In this document: positions 61,589 to 64,000 of the stretch, piece after piece | Numbering within the stretch: position 1 is the stretch's first letter | Layout: every line of letters starts with the position of its first letter | Assembly (NCBI GenBank): GCA_011392765.1 | Contig: WYCW01000005.1 | Location: 124,001 to 188,000 of the forward strand | Length of the DNA: 64,000 nt | DNA from: Candidatus Thiosymbion ectosymbiont of Catanema sp. Cochon2018 | GTDB taxonomy: Bacteria; Pseudomonadota; Gammaproteobacteria; Chromatiales; Chromatiaceae | Direction: 5' to 3' | The notes under the pieces: generated by a model | Seen by the model: the letters and a program-made list of their open reading frames with translations, nothing else | The model's database searches: none | What the model was told of the DNA's origin: nothing | Program-made: the position numbers and the translations under genes

Positions 61589-62316
61589 AAACCACACTTT
61601 TAGTAATGACACTCAATGAGATCAACGGCATGAAATCCATCATGCCTCGAGTGGATCGCTCATGGATTGACCAAATCATCGTCGTCGACGGTGGATCGAA
61701 GGATGGCACGATAGAGTGGGCCCATGATAATGGCTATGAAGTTTACGTGCAGAAGCAAAGGGGCTTTCGACATGCCTACACCGAAGTGTGGCCCTTAATC
61801 ACTGGTGATGTAGTGATCACCTTCAGTCCTGATGGGAATTCCATACCCGGACTGATCCCTAACTTGATCGCCAAAATGAAGGAAGGCTACGATATGGTGA
61901 TCGCTTCACGCTACCTGGAGGGTGCCGAGAGCGCGGACGACGACATTGTTACAGGCTTTGGCAACTGGCTTTTCACTCGCACCGTGAATCTGCTCCACGG
62001 TGGTCACTATACCGATGTAATGGTGATCTACAGGGCGTATCGAAAAGCCATGGCCGAGGAACTGGGGCTGGACCGAGAAGATGCCCATGCACTTCCCGAA
62101 AGGCTTTTCCGAACAAAGATAAGTTGGGAACCGCTCCTATCCGTGCGCGCAGCGAAAGCAAAACTGAAGATTACTGAAATTCCAGGAGATGAGCCACCTC
62201 GTATTGGTGGTGAAAGAAAGCTTAAAATATTGCAGTGGGGTGCTGCTTATTACTTTCAGTTTATTCGGGAGCTGTGGTTCTGGAAGCCGGGGTCAAATGA
62301 TACGAATGAATTTTAA
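61585..62316 (+). CDS. GT2 glycosyltransferase (polyprenyl-phosphate sugar synthase-like)
   Basis: 243 residues, GT-A fold, no membrane segment. LLVMTLNEINGMKSIMPRV, IIVVDGGSKDGTIEWAHDNG, RGFRHAYTEVWPLITGDVVI and FSPDGNSIPGLIPNLIAKMK; MVIASRYLEGAESADDD corresponds to the DPM1/GtrB-like region. These enzymes load a sugar from a nucleotide donor onto polyprenyl phosphate, the donor that GT-C enzymes need. Coupled to the VTT gene and followed by the next GT-C gene. Confidence 0.88.
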   Translation: MKTTLLVMTLNEINGMKSIMPRVDRSWIDQIIVVDGGSKDGTIEWAHDNGYEVYVQKQRGFRHAYTEVWPLITGDVVITFSPDGNSIPGLIPNLIAKMKEGYDMVIASRYLEGAESADDDIVTGFGNWLFTRTVNLLHGGHYTDVMVIYRAYRKAMAEELGLDREDAHALPERLFRTKISWEPLLSVRAAKAKLKITEIPGDEPPRIGGERKLKILQWGAAYYFQFIRELWFWKPGSNDTNEF

Positions 62317-62363
62317 TATCATTCAGGTCGCACAAAGTTTTCGTAGATAAAGAGAAATACGGT

Positions 62364-63926
62364 ATGCGCAATAAATTCCATAGTATCCCATGGGCCATGG
62401 CCATTATCGTAGCGGTAGGACTTCTTTTTAGTCTCACCTTCCGCCAAGGTCATAATTGGGGAGGAGATTTCAGCCTTTATATCATGCATGCCATCAATTT
62501 GCATGATGGCCTTCCTTATGCCGAGACTCCCTTTATTCCTAATCTCGAAGGTCTACTTTTTACTCCTGTGGCCTATCCACCCGGCTTTCCCGCTCTCCTC
62601 GTCCCCATTTATCACTTCTTTGGTCTTGACCTCGTCGCCATGAAATGCCTGCTCGTTGTTTCGTTTGTCTTGGCTTTGGCGGTTTTGGCGGTTGCCTGGC
62701 GACAAGAACTGAGCTTTAAATCCTGGTTGGCCCTTTTGATCATCGTGGGCCTTAATTTTCAATACTGGAATGCCAAAGACCAGATTATTTCCGACTTCCC
62801 TTTCATGTTTTTTACTTTCGCCGCCCTTGCTCTCGGCCAATGGCTTATCCACCACCAAGACAATCGAAAAACCGCTTTCTTGTGGGGTATTGCCGCCGGT
62901 TTGCTTTGCTATCTTTCTTTTGCGACCCGAACCATCGGCGTGGTAACTCCGGGAGCAGTGCTGGCGTCTTTCTTATGGCAAACACGCCGCTTTAATCTTC
63001 TTTTCATGAGCGTACTCTTGACTTTTGTCACGCTGGCCGGCCTGCAAACTATCCTGATTCCAGGCAATTCCGATTATCTGGCTATATTGAAACACACTGA
63101 TTTGACTAGCTTTATGGTCCATATTATAGATACGGGGAAAAGGATCGCCCTTTTCTGGGATAATGGCTTTACTAATTATTTCCGTGAAATCAGTGGGATA
63201 AGGCTTGGTCTTTTCAGCCATATCAAGGAGAATAATCCCATTCATTATCTCCGCTATCCCGTGCTCGTCATGACCCTCGTGCCCATGCTCGCCCTGACCC
63301 TGGTGACCCTATGGTGGGCTATAAGAGGCATGATGCATAGTGTTACCAAAGAGGTATCTCCCTGGTTCTTCTTTATGATCTTTTATCTTATCGTCATTCT
63401 TGCATGGTACTCGGTTGATCAACGTTACCTCTTTCCTATCTTCCCGATTTTGCTCTTTTTTGCCTTTCAGTATGTGGACCAGGTCGACCAAAGACGGAAA
63501 AGATTCCACAAAAGATCTTGGTTGAGCCTCTTCTTGGTGATTGTAGCCTTGACCTATATGGGAAAATATCAAAAAGTCGCCCGTGACTTCGAAGCTCATG
63601 CGCATGGACCTTTTGCGCACGAAGCACAAGCGGCTTTTGATTACATTCGCCGAAATACTCCGGAGAATGCTACTTTTCTTTTCCGCAAACCGAGAGTATT
63701 AGCCCTCCTGACCGGGCGCAGAGCCGGACACAGTCCCTCATCCCAGCCCCATGCGGTGTGGCAATTCGCTCAAAACATCAAAGCCGACTATCTTCTTGTG
63801 GATCGAATCACCGATGTCGATAATCGGGAAAATATGGCTGCATTCGTGCAAACCTCCAGTCATAAATTGCGCATGATCTTCGAAAATAATCAATTTACAC
63901 TCTATGAATTAATAAAGGGAAGCTAG
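62364..63926 (+). CDS. GT-C membrane glycosyltransferase (ArnT/PMT-like), module copy 3
   Basis: 520 residues, about 11-12 membrane segments, 80% or more identical by eye to the copy at 59276. Conserved: GDFSLYIMHAINLHDGLPYA, PPGFPALLVPIYHFFGLDLV, CYLSFATRTIGVVTPGAVLA, and the C-terminal domain ending LYELIKGS. Differences cluster in the loop after about residue 250 (TDLTSFMVHIID, NGFTNYFREISGIRLG) and in the C-terminal domain (EAHAHGPFAHEAQ), which could reflect different acceptors. The window ends 74 bases after its stop, with no VTT gene started. Confidence 0.86.
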   Translation: MRNKFHSIPWAMAIIVAVGLLFSLTFRQGHNWGGDFSLYIMHAINLHDGLPYAETPFIPNLEGLLFTPVAYPPGFPALLVPIYHFFGLDLVAMKCLLVVSFVLALAVLAVAWRQELSFKSWLALLIIVGLNFQYWNAKDQIISDFPFMFFTFAALALGQWLIHHQDNRKTAFLWGIAAGLLCYLSFATRTIGVVTPGAVLASFLWQTRRFNLLFMSVLLTFVTLAGLQTILIPGNSDYLAILKHTDLTSFMVHIIDTGKRIALFWDNGFTNYFREISGIRLGLFSHIKENNPIHYLRYPVLVMTLVPMLALTLVTLWWAIRGMMHSVTKEVSPWFFFMIFYLIVILAWYSVDQRYLFPIFPILLFFAFQYVDQVDQRRKRFHKRSWLSLFLVIVALTYMGKYQKVARDFEAHAHGPFAHEAQAAFDYIRRNTPENATFLFRKPRVLALLTGRRAGHSPSSQPHAVWQFAQNIKADYLLVDRITDVDNRENMAAFVQTSSHKLRMIFENNQFTLYELIKGS

Positions 63927-64000
63927 TGCTCTGTAGCGAAAATCTAGAGACCACTCCTACGATTGGTAGTCAGCGGTTTTTTGATATAGGAATCCGGCCT

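Overview
The window looks like a piece of a gammaproteobacterial chromosome. lptD overlaps surA, a PBP5-type carboxypeptidase lies upstream, argH is a housekeeping gene, and the envelope machinery is of the Wza/Wzc/WcaJ type. The housekeeping parts are GC-rich. Long stretches between about 16 and 47 kb, and from 57 kb to the end, are visibly more AT-rich and full of insertion sequences and broken genes. No rRNA, tRNA or CRISPR array was seen.

Layout. (1) 1-1.2 kb: the end of an unknown gene, then a coupled toxin-tip and immunity-like pair whose toxin frame is broken, or shifted, at an A6 tract. (2) 1.3-6.4 kb: dacA, lptD and surA, closed by a terminator. (3) 6.5-16 kb: the first block of an exopolysaccharide/O-antigen locus. 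TPR protein, Wzc-like kinase and Wza-like export protein are on the minus strand. WcaJ-like transferase, wecB and wecC run the other way from a repeat-rich intergenic region. (4) 16-47 kb: a patchwork island of sugar-nucleotide, amidotransferase, flippase, methyltransferase and glycosyltransferase genes. IS630, IS4 and IS3 elements, heptad repeat arrays, a four-helix-bundle cassette and many gene remnants interrupt it. (5) 47-56.5 kb: GC-rich genes for a methyltransferase (broken by an 89-bp IS1-type MITE), a two-domain oxidoreductase, a heparinase-like protein, a WcaI-like glycosyltransferase and a Wzy/WaaL-like protein, then argH. (6) 56.6-64 kb: a repeated three-gene module (GT-C membrane transferase, VTT/DedA-like membrane protein, GT2 transferase) present as one decayed, one intact and one incomplete copy.

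How it works together. WcaJ probably loads the first sugar on undecaprenyl phosphate. WecB and WecC make UDP-ManNAc and UDP-ManNAcA. WbpB- and WbpD-like enzymes, with only a remnant of WbpE, point to a 2,3-diacetamido uronic acid branch that may no longer be complete. The WbpG/HisH/HisF-like trio would install an acetamidino group. Glycosyltransferases, a Wzx flippase, polymerase candidates and Wza/Wzc would complete a Wzx/Wzy-type surface polymer. The last module looks like a separate pathway in which GT2 charges a polyprenyl phosphate, the VTT protein handles the lipid carrier and GT-C transfers the sugar outside the inner membrane; this is inference.

Most noteworthy: the toxin A6 tract; a ~120-bp repeat bracketing about 40 kb; an inverted duplicate of the wcaJ upstream region; the heptad-flanked S23-like cassette with the same heptads inside asnB; an IS4 element exactly in an ATGA gene junction; the MITE whose removal restores a methyltransferase; and the tandem GT-C/VTT/GT2 modules.
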